This document shows, piece after piece, positions 1-6,763 of a DNA stretch of 9,349 nucleotides (the stretch's first letter is position 1; each line of letters begins with the position of its first letter). The DNA comes from Owenweeksia sp. TMED14 (GTDB lineage: Bacteria; Bacteroidota; Bacteroidia; Flavobacteriales; Schleiferiaceae). The translations under genes and the position numbers were made by a program. Below the pieces are notes generated by a model. That model saw only the letters and a list, made by a program, of their open reading frames with translations, was not told the origin of the DNA and did no database searches. The stretch is from assembly GCA_002167805.1 (NCBI GenBank), contig NHBT01000009.1, positions 21,689-31,037 on the forward strand. The letters run 5' to 3'.

Positions 1-212
1 TCAAAAACTGCAAACCAGGCGTATGTTCCAAAATCAGGAACTATTGAAAACCCCTTTCCTGCTCCACTGCCAAGCATTTTTCCAAAGATTAATCCTTTTC
101 CAGTTAATTTATTACGTATCGTGGAACCCATTCCTACAAAAGCTCTCCAACGAGCTTTAAATCCCTTGAATGTCATAAATCGAACAGCAATATGAATATT
201 ATGATCCTTCAT
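1..212 (-). CDS. CrtA-like (spheroidene monooxygenase family) protein, N-terminal part
   Basis: Only the first 70 codons are in the window; the gene continues beyond position 1. The ATG at 212-210 is fixed as start because an in-frame stop (TGA, 227-225) lies four codons upstream with no other ATG between. The visible protein begins MKDHNIHIAVRF and has the run KMLGSGAGKGFS at about residues 45-56, followed by PDFGTYAWFAVF. This closely resembles the GSGTGxGFTPxPN...YAILATW region of CrtA, the spheroidene monooxygenase of purple bacteria. From family knowledge, CrtA relatives oxidise acyclic carotenoids at C-2, and a Flavobacterium relative acts as a carotenoid 2-hydroxylase in myxol synthesis. 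That role here is inference, since the C-terminal part is unseen and no other carotenoid gene is in view. It diverges from htpG across 97 bp. An uncharacterised alpha/beta-barrel monooxygenase-like protein is the alternative. Confidence 0.62.
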   Translation of the reverse strand, partial: MKDHNIHIAVRFMTFKGFKARWRAFVGMGSTIRNKLTGKGLIFGKMLGSGAGKGFSIVPDFGTYAWFAVF

Positions 213-221
213 TCGGTCAAA

Positions 222-250
222 TTGTCAGTTTTCCAGTGGAAAAGTATAAT
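222..250 (+). promoter_or_regulatory. Candidate htpG promoter (TTGTCA-N17-TATAAT)
   Basis: In the 97-bp divergent gap, TTGTCA (222-227) is followed after exactly 17 bases by TATAAT (245-250), with a predicted transcription start near 257 and a leader of about 50 bases to the htpG ATG. The spacing and boxes fit a generic sigma-70 promoter. The fit to the Bacteroidota TAnnTTTG box is weaker (TAATTTAA at 247-254). No CIRCE-type heat-shock inverted repeat is visible. An 8-bp palindrome TTTCGAAA (276-283) lies in the leader, but its meaning is unknown. Confidence 0.4.
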
Positions 251-309
251 TTAAGCTTTAATGGCATAACACTTGTTTCGAAATATCAAACGAATCTATA
301 TAAGAAATT

Positions 310-2193
310 ATGGCAACAGGCAAAATAAATGTTTCTGCGGATAATATTTTTCCAATAATTAAAAAATTCCTTTACAGTGATCAAGAGATATTCCTCCGAG
401 AGCTTATTTCAAATGCTGTAGACGCAACGAATAAGATAAAGACACTTGCTAACCTTGGAGAATATAAAGGTGAACTTGGAGATCTTACAATTCAGGTTGT
501 TTTAGATAAAAAAAAGAAACAGATTAAAATTGTTGATAGAGGTATAGGGATGTCAAAAGATGATGTCCAAAAGTATATTAATGACGTCGCTTTCTCAGGA
601 GCTGAAGAGTTTGTGAAAAAATATGAAGGAAAGCTAGATAAAGGGTCCATGATTGGTCATTTTGGTTTGGGCTTTTATTCAAGCTTTATGGTTTCTAACA
701 AAGTAGAGATCAATACTTCATCATGGAAAGATGCTGAGGATGGTGCACATTGGAGCTGCGATGGGTCGCCAGAATTCAAGCTAGTTAAACTGAAAAGAAA
801 AGATAGAGGAACCGAGATTATTTTGAATATCAGTGAGGATAGCACTGATTTTTTGGAAGAATTTAAGATTCGTGAGCTGCTAAAAAAATACGCTCGCTTC
901 ATGAGTGTCCCCATCCAATTTGGAGAAAAAGAATTGGAAATTGATACATCTAAAGAAGGTGAAGAACCAAAGCTCGAAAAAAGTATGGTTCCAGATATTA
1001 TAAACGAAGACGATCCGGCCTGGACAAAAAGTCCGAGTGAACTAAAAGACGAAGATTATAACAAGTTCTACAAGGCTCTCTACCCTACAACATTTGAAGA
1101 CCCCTTGTTTCATATTCATCTGAATGTTGATTACCCCTTCGACTTAACAGGAATTTTGTTCTTTCCAAGAATTAAACCCAATATGGAATTGCAAAAGAAT
1201 AAAATTCAATTATACCAAAGCCAAGTATTTGTAACAGATAATGTCGAGGGAATTGTCCCTGAATTTTTAACTCTCCTTCACGGTGTTATAGATTCCAAAG
1301 ATATACCTCTCAACGTAAGCCGATCCTACCTTCAAGCGGATAGTAACGTTAAAAAAATTAGTGGTCATATCTCAAAAAAAGTTTCTGACAAACTTGAGGA
1401 AATGTTTAAGAAAAACAGAAAAGATTTTGAGGAAAAATGGAAGGATATTCAAGTAATTGTTGAATACGGCATGGTTACAGAAGAAAAATTTTATGAGCGA
1501 GCTCTAAAATTTAATTTGTTCAAATCCGTTATCGATGATAAGCATTATACAATGGATGAGTATTTAGAAAAAGTGTCTGCCCTTCAAACTGACAAAGATG
1601 GAACCAAGGTAATACTCTACACTTCCAACAAAGAGGCTCAGCATAGCTATTGTGAAAAGGCAAAAGCTGAGGGTTATGATGTTATTTTACTAGAATCTCC
1701 AATAGCAGGTCATTCCATACAGAAGCATGAAACCTCTCAAGAGAAAATAAGATTTGCACGAGTTGATTCAGATCTTTTAGACAAGCTAATACCAAAAGGA
1801 GATGATAGAACTTCAATTCTCACGGATAGCGAGAAAGATAAGCTCAAAGAAACTATCGAAAAGACATTAGACGATAAAAAATATTCGATTAGAATGGAAG
1901 CTCTCGGTAGCGATGATGTACCCATGCTAATTACTATACCAGAGTTTATGAGACGGATGAAGGAAATGAGTGCTACAGGGGGAGGCGGATTCATGGGTAT
2001 GGGAGATTTTCCAGAAACTTATGATCTCGTAATCAATGTGAATCACCCTCTTTCAGGAAAAATTTTAAAAGCAAAAGGAGCCAAAAAAGATGAGATAATA
2101 AATCATGCCAAGGATCTCGCCCTTTTAAAACAAAACCTTCTTCAAGGAGAAGCTTTGACTACTTTTATTAATAAAGCCATGAACAAACTTTAA
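310..2193 (+). CDS. htpG: Molecular chaperone HtpG (bacterial Hsp90)
   Basis: Cytosolic ATP-dependent chaperone that works as a homodimer on late folding intermediates. At 627 residues it is full length (E. coli HtpG has 624). The N-terminal GHKL ATPase domain (about 1-215) shows ELISNAVDA at 31-39, with catalytic Glu31 and Mg-binding Asn35, then DRGIGM at 76-81 with adenine-contacting Asp76, and GHFGLGFYS at 116-124. The middle domain carries IPLNVSR at 332-338, whose Arg338 is the conserved catalytic-loop arginine. The C-terminal dimerisation domain has a glycine-rich GGGGFMGMG loop near 557-565, as is usual in Bacteroidota HtpG, and lacks the eukaryotic MEEVD tail. The G1 box reads DRG where E. 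coli has DNG, and the lid reads AFSGAEEF; I take both as lineage features. The next gene starts 19 bp downstream, so they may be co-transcribed. Confidence 0.97.
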   Translation: MATGKINVSADNIFPIIKKFLYSDQEIFLRELISNAVDATNKIKTLANLGEYKGELGDLTIQVVLDKKKKQIKIVDRGIGMSKDDVQKYINDVAFSGAEEFVKKYEGKLDKGSMIGHFGLGFYSSFMVSNKVEINTSSWKDAEDGAHWSCDGSPEFKLVKLKRKDRGTEIILNISEDSTDFLEEFKIRELLKKYARFMSVPIQFGEKELEIDTSKEGEEPKLEKSMVPDIINEDDPAWTKSPSELKDEDYNKFYKALYPTTFEDPLFHIHLNVDYPFDLTGILFFPRIKPNMELQKNKIQLYQSQVFVTDNVEGIVPEFLTLLHGVIDSKDIPLNVSRSYLQADSNVKKISGHISKKVSDKLEEMFKKNRKDFEEKWKDIQVIVEYGMVTEEKFYERALKFNLFKSVIDDKHYTMDEYLEKVSALQTDKDGTKVILYTSNKEAQHSYCEKAKAEGYDVILLESPIAGHSIQKHETSQEKIRFARVDSDLLDKLIPKGDDRTSILTDSEKDKLKETIEKTLDDKKYSIRMEALGSDDVPMLITIPEFMRRMKEMSATGGGGFMGMGDFPETYDLVINVNHPLSGKILKAKGAKKDEIINHAKDLALLKQNLLQGEALTTFINKAMNKL

Positions 2194-2212
2194 ATCAAAA
2201 CATTCGAATACT

Positions 2213-3061
2213 ATGAAAAAATTATTACTACTTATCTCTTTTGCAGTTACTCTTCAAGGATTCTCTCAGCAACTTCCAGATGCATCGCCAAGATCTGTTG
2301 TGAATCAAAGAGTTGGACTCACCGATATAGAACTTAACTACAGTCGACCCTCTGTAAAAAGTAGAGATATTTTTGGAGGTCTAGTTCCATTTGGTAAGCA
2401 TTGGAGACTTGGAGCAAACAAGAATTCAACTATTTCATTTTCAACAGACGCTCGTTTTGGTAGCGAAAATATTCCCGCGGGCACCTATAGTATTACAGCT
2501 ATAGTAAATGAAATGAATTGGACAATAATCCTAAATTCAAAAAACGACATGTGGGGAATTGATGATGGTTACAATTCAAGGCAAGATGTTGTGAGATTTA
2601 CTGCGCCTGTTAAAACCCTTAATGCTCCAGTGGAAAGCTTATACATGGGAATCGAAGACCTTACCCAAGAAACTGCAAATCTTATAATTGCGTGGGAAAG
2701 GTCATCAGTAAAAATCCCTATCGCTTTTGAAACTATTAAACTTGCTGAAGAAAACTTACAAAACGCTTTAAATGAAAATCCAGAAGATTTTAAAATTAAA
2801 AGAACTGCTGCTCGTTTTTACATGCAAAATGATCTAAATATGAATGAGGCCTTATTGCTCATAACCCAGGTTATAAAAAACAATCCTGAAAGTTGGTATA
2901 ACAATTACCTTTTTGCGCAAGTAATGGCCAAAATGGGAGATCCGAAAAGTGCAAAAGATGCAGCTAAAAAAGCTATGCTTTTAGGTCGTAAAGATGCCAA
3001 AGAAAAAGGAGAAAAGTTTTACTATCAAGATGACATTAAGTCATTCATGAAAACCCTGTAG
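2213..3061 (+). CDS. DUF2911 domain protein with TPR-like C-terminal tail, exported
   Basis: A 282-residue protein of unknown function. Residues 1-19 form a signal peptide: MKK, a hydrophobic core LLLLISFAVTLQG, then FSQ-Q, so it is probably periplasmic or surface-located. No lipobox cysteine is present. The DUF2911 domain covers about 25-165 and has the family landmarks ELNYSRPSVKSRDIFGG (40-56), VPFGKHWRLGANK (58-70), PAGTYS (88-93) and WTIILN (103-108). The remaining part, about 172-282, is helical and repeat-like: AEENLQNALNENPEDF and ALLLITQVIKNNPESWYNNY both look like TPR helix ends with NP turns. Such DUF2911-plus-TPR proteins are common in Bacteroidota and their function is not established. 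The gene starts 19 bp after htpG in the same direction, which suggests an operon but not a shared function. The start is chosen because it gives an intact signal peptide. Confidence 0.88.
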   Translation: MKKLLLLISFAVTLQGFSQQLPDASPRSVVNQRVGLTDIELNYSRPSVKSRDIFGGLVPFGKHWRLGANKNSTISFSTDARFGSENIPAGTYSITAIVNEMNWTIILNSKNDMWGIDDGYNSRQDVVRFTAPVKTLNAPVESLYMGIEDLTQETANLIIAWERSSVKIPIAFETIKLAEENLQNALNENPEDFKIKRTAARFYMQNDLNMNEALLLITQVIKNNPESWYNNYLFAQVMAKMGDPKSAKDAAKKAMLLGRKDAKEKGEKFYYQDDIKSFMKTL

Positions 3062-3069
3062 AGGTTTTC
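3049..3069 (+). terminator. Hairpin across the DUF2911 stop codon, weak terminator candidate
   Basis: GAAAACC (3049-3055) and GGTTTTC (3063-3069) form a perfect 7-bp stem around the loop CTGTAGA, which contains the TAG stop (3059-3061). The only T-run is inside the 3' arm and the bases that follow (GCTGTCAGC) are not U-rich, so it is at best a partial terminator or an RNA-end-stabilising hairpin before the receptor gene. Confidence 0.28.
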
Positions 3070-3131
3070 GCTGTCAGCAGAAAGACTAGTAAAACTTATA
3101 AGATCGTATCCCTGGTCTAAATAATAACAGT

Positions 3132-5495
3132 ATGAACAAATCTCTAAGGCTATTTTTAGTTTTTCAACTACTAAGCTTTATCTCATATGGTCAAGCTATT
3201 CTTTCTGGATCTGTTGTAGATGAAGTTAATAATGAACCTATTCCTGGCGCCGTTGTGCAGATTGAAGGCCTTGAAACACAGGCATTCACAGACTTTAATG
3301 GAGAATTTATTTTTAAAGATCTCCCGGTTTCTTTGGTGAATGTATCAGTACAAACCATAGGTTATGTGTCCAAAACTGAGTTTGAAATTCAATTAACACT
3401 AGCTAAGCCAGCGAGAATAGTCTTTGAGTTAAGAGAGGCGACCCAAAAATTAGATGAGGTTGAGGTTAGTGCTCAAATGAAGTTCACACGTGACGCACAA
3501 TCTCCCGTATCGGTTCAAAGCATTGGAATTAACGAAATTCAAAGAAATCCCGGGGGAAATCAAGATATTTCCAAAGTTATTCAGTCCTTACCTGGCGTTG
3601 CAAGTGGATTAGCATTTAGAAATGATTTAATTATTCGTGGCGGCGGTCCAAATGAAAATCGATTTTTTCTTGATGGCATTGAAATTCCAGCGATAAACCA
3701 TTTTGCAACTCAAGGTGCAAGTGGAGGCCCTGTGGGTATGATAAATGTTAATTTTATTCGCGATGTTGATTTCTATACATCTGCTTTTCCAGCTCAAAGA
3801 GGAAATACTCTTAGCTCAGTAATGGAGCTTAACCTGAAAGATGGAAGAACGGATAAAACAGGAGGAATTTTTCAAGTCGGCGCATCCGAAGTTGGTTTGA
3901 CATTAGACGGTCCAATAAATAACAAAACAACCTATTTAGCTTCAGTTAGAAGAAGTTACTTGCAATTTCTCTTTAAAGTTATAGGTCTTCCTTTCTTACC
4001 AACATACAACGACTATCAATTTAAAGTAAAGCACAATTTTAATAGAAATAATCAACTAACAATATTAAGTCTTGGAGCTTATGATGTAAATAGGCTCAAC
4101 CTAGATCGAAATGAAACCGAAGACCAACGATATTTACTTAATTATCTGCCAGAGGATATTCAATGGAATTATTCGATTGGCGCAAAGTATACCCATTTTG
4201 GGTCAAAAGGAAGAACGAATATCGTCCTAAGCCGATTTATGCTTGATAATAGCTCTGAAAAATTTGAGAATAATAATAGAGACCTAAATCAGCTTTTGAA
4301 CTATAATTCCCAAGAAATTGAGAATAAATTCAGATTAGAATATGAAAGAAAAAGTAGTACATGGGAATATATGTTTGGGTTTGGTCTAGAACAGGCAAAA
4401 TATAATACCACAACTCTTGACAAAAGACTTCCTGGTGGATTTGAGCTCAATTATTCAGCAGATAGGATATTCTACAAGGGTAACATATTTGCAAATGTTA
4501 TTGGAAGGTTTGCCGATGACCGATTAAAAGTCTCATTGGGTATTAGAACGGATATAATGGATTTTAATGAAAGTACTCTAAATCCATTAAATCAGTTGTC
4601 TCCTAGAATAGCTGTGTCATATAACCTAAACGAGAATGTAACTTTTGATGGTAATTATGGGATTTATTACCAATTACCTCCCTATACTTCACTAGGGTAT
4701 AAGGGAATAGATGGAGACAACTCCGATTTACAATACATAAGCGCTGAGCATGTTGTATTAGGATCCACGCAATTCTGGCCATGGAATGCTAAGACAAGCA
4801 TTGAAGGGTTTTTAAAAAGATATCGTAATTATCCGTTTTTATTGAGGGATTCGATCTCTCTTGGCACACTCGGAGGAGATTTTGGTGTAATTGGGAACCA
4901 GCTTGCTACATCTACCTCTGATGGCAGAGCATTTGGGTTGGAATTAACATACCAGCAAAAACTATACAAAGGGTTCTTTGGTATAGCTGCAATAACTCTT
5001 GTAAGAAGTGAATTTCAGGACATTGACAACGATTACGTTCCAAGCTCATGGGATAATCAACTAATAGCCACTTTTACTTTTGGGAAAAAATTTGGTAATA
5101 ATTATGAGCTCGGAATTCAGTACCAATATCTTGGTGGAGCTCCTTACACGCCTTTTGATCGGGCTGCTACGGCAACGATTCAAAATTGGGACGTTTTGGG
5201 CCGAGGTATTCCAGATTACAACAACCTAAATTCAAGCAGGTATGGAGGCTTTAATCGCCTAAATGTCAGAATTGACAAGAAATGGTTTTTGAAAAAATTC
5301 AATATTGATTTATATTTTGATATTCAAAATGCCTTAGCGTATTCAGTTCAGGGCCCAGCATTTATTGACGTAGTTAGAGATGATCAAGGGAATCCTATTG
5401 TGAACCCTGATATACCGAGTCAATACCTGACAACAACCCTGGAGAATAATAATGGGACAATTCTACCAAGTCTTGGTTTTATATTCGAATTTTAA
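3132..5495 (+). CDS. TonB-dependent outer-membrane receptor with CarboxypepD_reg-like N-terminal domain
   Basis: A 787-residue outer-membrane beta-barrel protein that imports a ligand using TonB-ExbBD energy. Residues 1-20 are a signal peptide ending SYG-Q. Residues 23-102 are a carboxypeptidase-regulatory-like beta-sandwich (ILSGSVVDEVNNEPIPGA, then DFNGEFIFKDLP and IGYVS). KLDEVEVSA at 106-114 is the usual linker into the plug, which covers about 120-237 and includes SLPGVASG, LIIRGGGPNENRFFLDG and RGNTLSSVMELNLKDG. The rest is the barrel, ending in LGFIFEF with the terminal Phe expected for BAM insertion. No SusD partner and no substrate-processing enzyme for a polysaccharide locus lie beside it, so the ligand cannot be named; a siderophore, cofactor or peptide are all possible. 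No clear promoter is visible in the 70 bp upstream. The stop overlaps that of the convergent gene. Confidence 0.93.
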   Translation: MNKSLRLFLVFQLLSFISYGQAILSGSVVDEVNNEPIPGAVVQIEGLETQAFTDFNGEFIFKDLPVSLVNVSVQTIGYVSKTEFEIQLTLAKPARIVFELREATQKLDEVEVSAQMKFTRDAQSPVSVQSIGINEIQRNPGGNQDISKVIQSLPGVASGLAFRNDLIIRGGGPNENRFFLDGIEIPAINHFATQGASGGPVGMINVNFIRDVDFYTSAFPAQRGNTLSSVMELNLKDGRTDKTGGIFQVGASEVGLTLDGPINNKTTYLASVRRSYLQFLFKVIGLPFLPTYNDYQFKVKHNFNRNNQLTILSLGAYDVNRLNLDRNETEDQRYLLNYLPEDIQWNYSIGAKYTHFGSKGRTNIVLSRFMLDNSSEKFENNNRDLNQLLNYNSQEIENKFRLEYERKSSTWEYMFGFGLEQAKYNTTTLDKRLPGGFELNYSADRIFYKGNIFANVIGRFADDRLKVSLGIRTDIMDFNESTLNPLNQLSPRIAVSYNLNENVTFDGNYGIYYQLPPYTSLGYKGIDGDNSDLQYISAEHVVLGSTQFWPWNAKTSIEGFLKRYRNYPFLLRDSISLGTLGGDFGVIGNQLATSTSDGRAFGLELTYQQKLYKGFFGIAAITLVRSEFQDIDNDYVPSSWDNQLIATFTFGKKFGNNYELGIQYQYLGGAPYTPFDRAATATIQNWDVLGRGIPDYNNLNSSRYGGFNRLNVRIDKKWFLKKFNIDLYFDIQNALAYSVQGPAFIDVVRDDQGNPIVNPDIPSQYLTTTLENNNGTILPSLGFIFEF

Positions 5496-6763
5496 TCGAC
5501 GGGATACAAAATGTATTTATCACGAATATTCTCTTTAAAATCTCTGAGATCTTTTTCCCAGATCTGACTTATCTCACTGGCATTTAGGCCCTTTTCAATC
5601 TGTTTTCTCAGAGCATCTGAGCCTGCGAGTTTATCAAAAAAATTTGAGAAGAATGACTCATTAGTTGATTTTTTTGAAACTTCAGGTGCTAAACGATTCC
5701 ATGCATCAAAGTATTCTAAAATGTAATCAATATTAAAACCCGTTGATGTTTTCCCTGAATTTCTCAGATCATCACCGTAACAAATTTGTTTCTCAAACTT
5801 CGGGTACTTACTTCCTGAATTTTTTTTAGGAGTGAAAACAAATGTTTTATCCTTATACCATGGAGCTCCTATGACTTCAAATGGGTAATCAGTTCCTCTT
5901 CCAACTGAAACAGGACAGCCCTCAAACAAACATAAAGAAGGGTAAAGCAATATAGAATTCAAATTAGGTAAATTAGGAGAAGGAGGTATAGGATTAACAG
6001 AAATTTCACGTTTAAAAAAAGGAATTGTTAAAACTGTCAAATCAAGTATTTCAGAATTTTGAATCCACCCCTCCCCTTTTACCATTTTTGCATACTCTCC
6101 AATAGTTAATCCATATAATACGGGCACAGGATGCATCCCTACAAAGGAAGAATAAGAAGTATCTAAAGTTGGACCCGAAACAACAGATGAAAAGGGATTG
6201 GGCCTATCTAATACGATTAAGCCTTTCCCATTCTCTGCGCAAGCCTCCATAACTAAAGAAAGAGTGGAAATATATGTATAAAATCGAACACCTACATCTT
6301 GTAAATCAAAAACTAAAATGTCTAAATCTTCTAAATCCTCAACAGACGGTTTTTTATTTTTCCCGTATAAGGAAATTATAGGAAGGCCTGTTTTATAATC
6401 AATAGCATTACTTATAACCTCCCCTGCTGGAGCATCAGATCTAAAACCATGTTCAGGAGAAAAAACTTTGATAACATTCCAATTATTGTCTATGAACCTA
6501 TCTACAGTATGAATTGGATTTTGAAAGCCATTCGTATCCAATCTATTTAATTTGTCATCCCATATTCCATAGCTAAGCGCTGATGCGTGAGAGACAATTC
6601 CAATTCTTTTACCCTCAAATAAATGACTATTTGACTCTAGCAAAACGGCTCCAGATTTTTGAAAGTATAAAATTTCTTTCGAACTATACTGCCCATGTAA
6701 GATAAATGGAATAGAGAAAAAAATGAGGCAAAGGTGCAGGACACCCGTATCTTTACGTAACAT
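5492..6763 (-). CDS. namZ: Exo-beta-N-acetylmuramidase NamZ family protein (DUF1343, GH171)
   Basis: A 423-residue exported protein. In this family NamZ removes MurNAc from the non-reducing end of peptidoglycan fragments, for cell-wall turnover and recycling. Residues 1-24 form a signal peptide (hydrophobic LCLIFFSIPFIL, then HG-Q). Family blocks follow in order: VFSPEHGFRSDAPAGE at 100-115 with the conserved Glu105-His106 pair, DYKTGLPIISLYG at 122-134, ILVFDLQDVGVRFYTYISTL at 149-168, VLDRPNP at 184-190, FVGMHPVPVLYGLTIGE at 207-223, PPSPNLP at 260-266, and YPSLCLFEGCPVSVGRGTDYPFEVIGAPW at 274-302. The usual NQT/NPT after the first strand reads SHASA here (59-63). The ATG at 6763 is the only one giving the signal peptide; no other start lies between it and the upstream stop. 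It is convergent with the receptor and divergent from the permease, with 4-bp shared palindromes at both ends. Confidence 0.92.
   Translation of the reverse strand: MLRKDTGVLHLCLIFFSIPFILHGQYSSKEILYFQKSGAVLLESNSHLFEGKRIGIVSHASALSYGIWDDKLNRLDTNGFQNPIHTVDRFIDNNWNVIKVFSPEHGFRSDAPAGEVISNAIDYKTGLPIISLYGKNKKPSVEDLEDLDILVFDLQDVGVRFYTYISTLSLVMEACAENGKGLIVLDRPNPFSSVVSGPTLDTSYSSFVGMHPVPVLYGLTIGEYAKMVKGEGWIQNSEILDLTVLTIPFFKREISVNPIPPSPNLPNLNSILLYPSLCLFEGCPVSVGRGTDYPFEVIGAPWYKDKTFVFTPKKNSGSKYPKFEKQICYGDDLRNSGKTSTGFNIDYILEYFDAWNRLAPEVSKKSTNESFFSNFFDKLAGSDALRKQIEKGLNASEISQIWEKDLRDFKENIRDKYILYPVD

Noticed and set aside
276..283. TTTCGAAA palindrome in the htpG leader as a heat-shock operator
   Set aside because: It is only 8 bp, single copy, and unlike CIRCE or any operator I can name.
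675..914. Minus-strand open frame of 79 residues inside htpG
   Set aside because: It is a low-complexity Ser/Leu-rich antisense shadow of the well-supported htpG coding frame. The same holds for the minus frame at 1737-1994.
5549..5568. AGATCT repeated twice around TTTTTCCC as a terminator for the receptor
   Set aside because: The stem is only 6 bp, has no U-tract after it, and lies within the namZ coding region; each AGATCT is itself a palindrome, so pairing is unremarkable.
6748..6755. TATCTTTA as a -7 box for a leaderless permease transcript
   Set aside because: It has one mismatch to TAnnTTTG and would place the start at the ATG, but no TTTG or TTG lies 18-21 bases upstream.
6723..6761. 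Upstream ATG for the permease, adding 13 residues (MRQRCRTPVSLRN)
   Set aside because: The extension has no counterpart in LolC/LolE-type N-termini and would push the overlap with namZ to about 41 bases. It remains possible, since GAGAAAAAA precedes that ATG.
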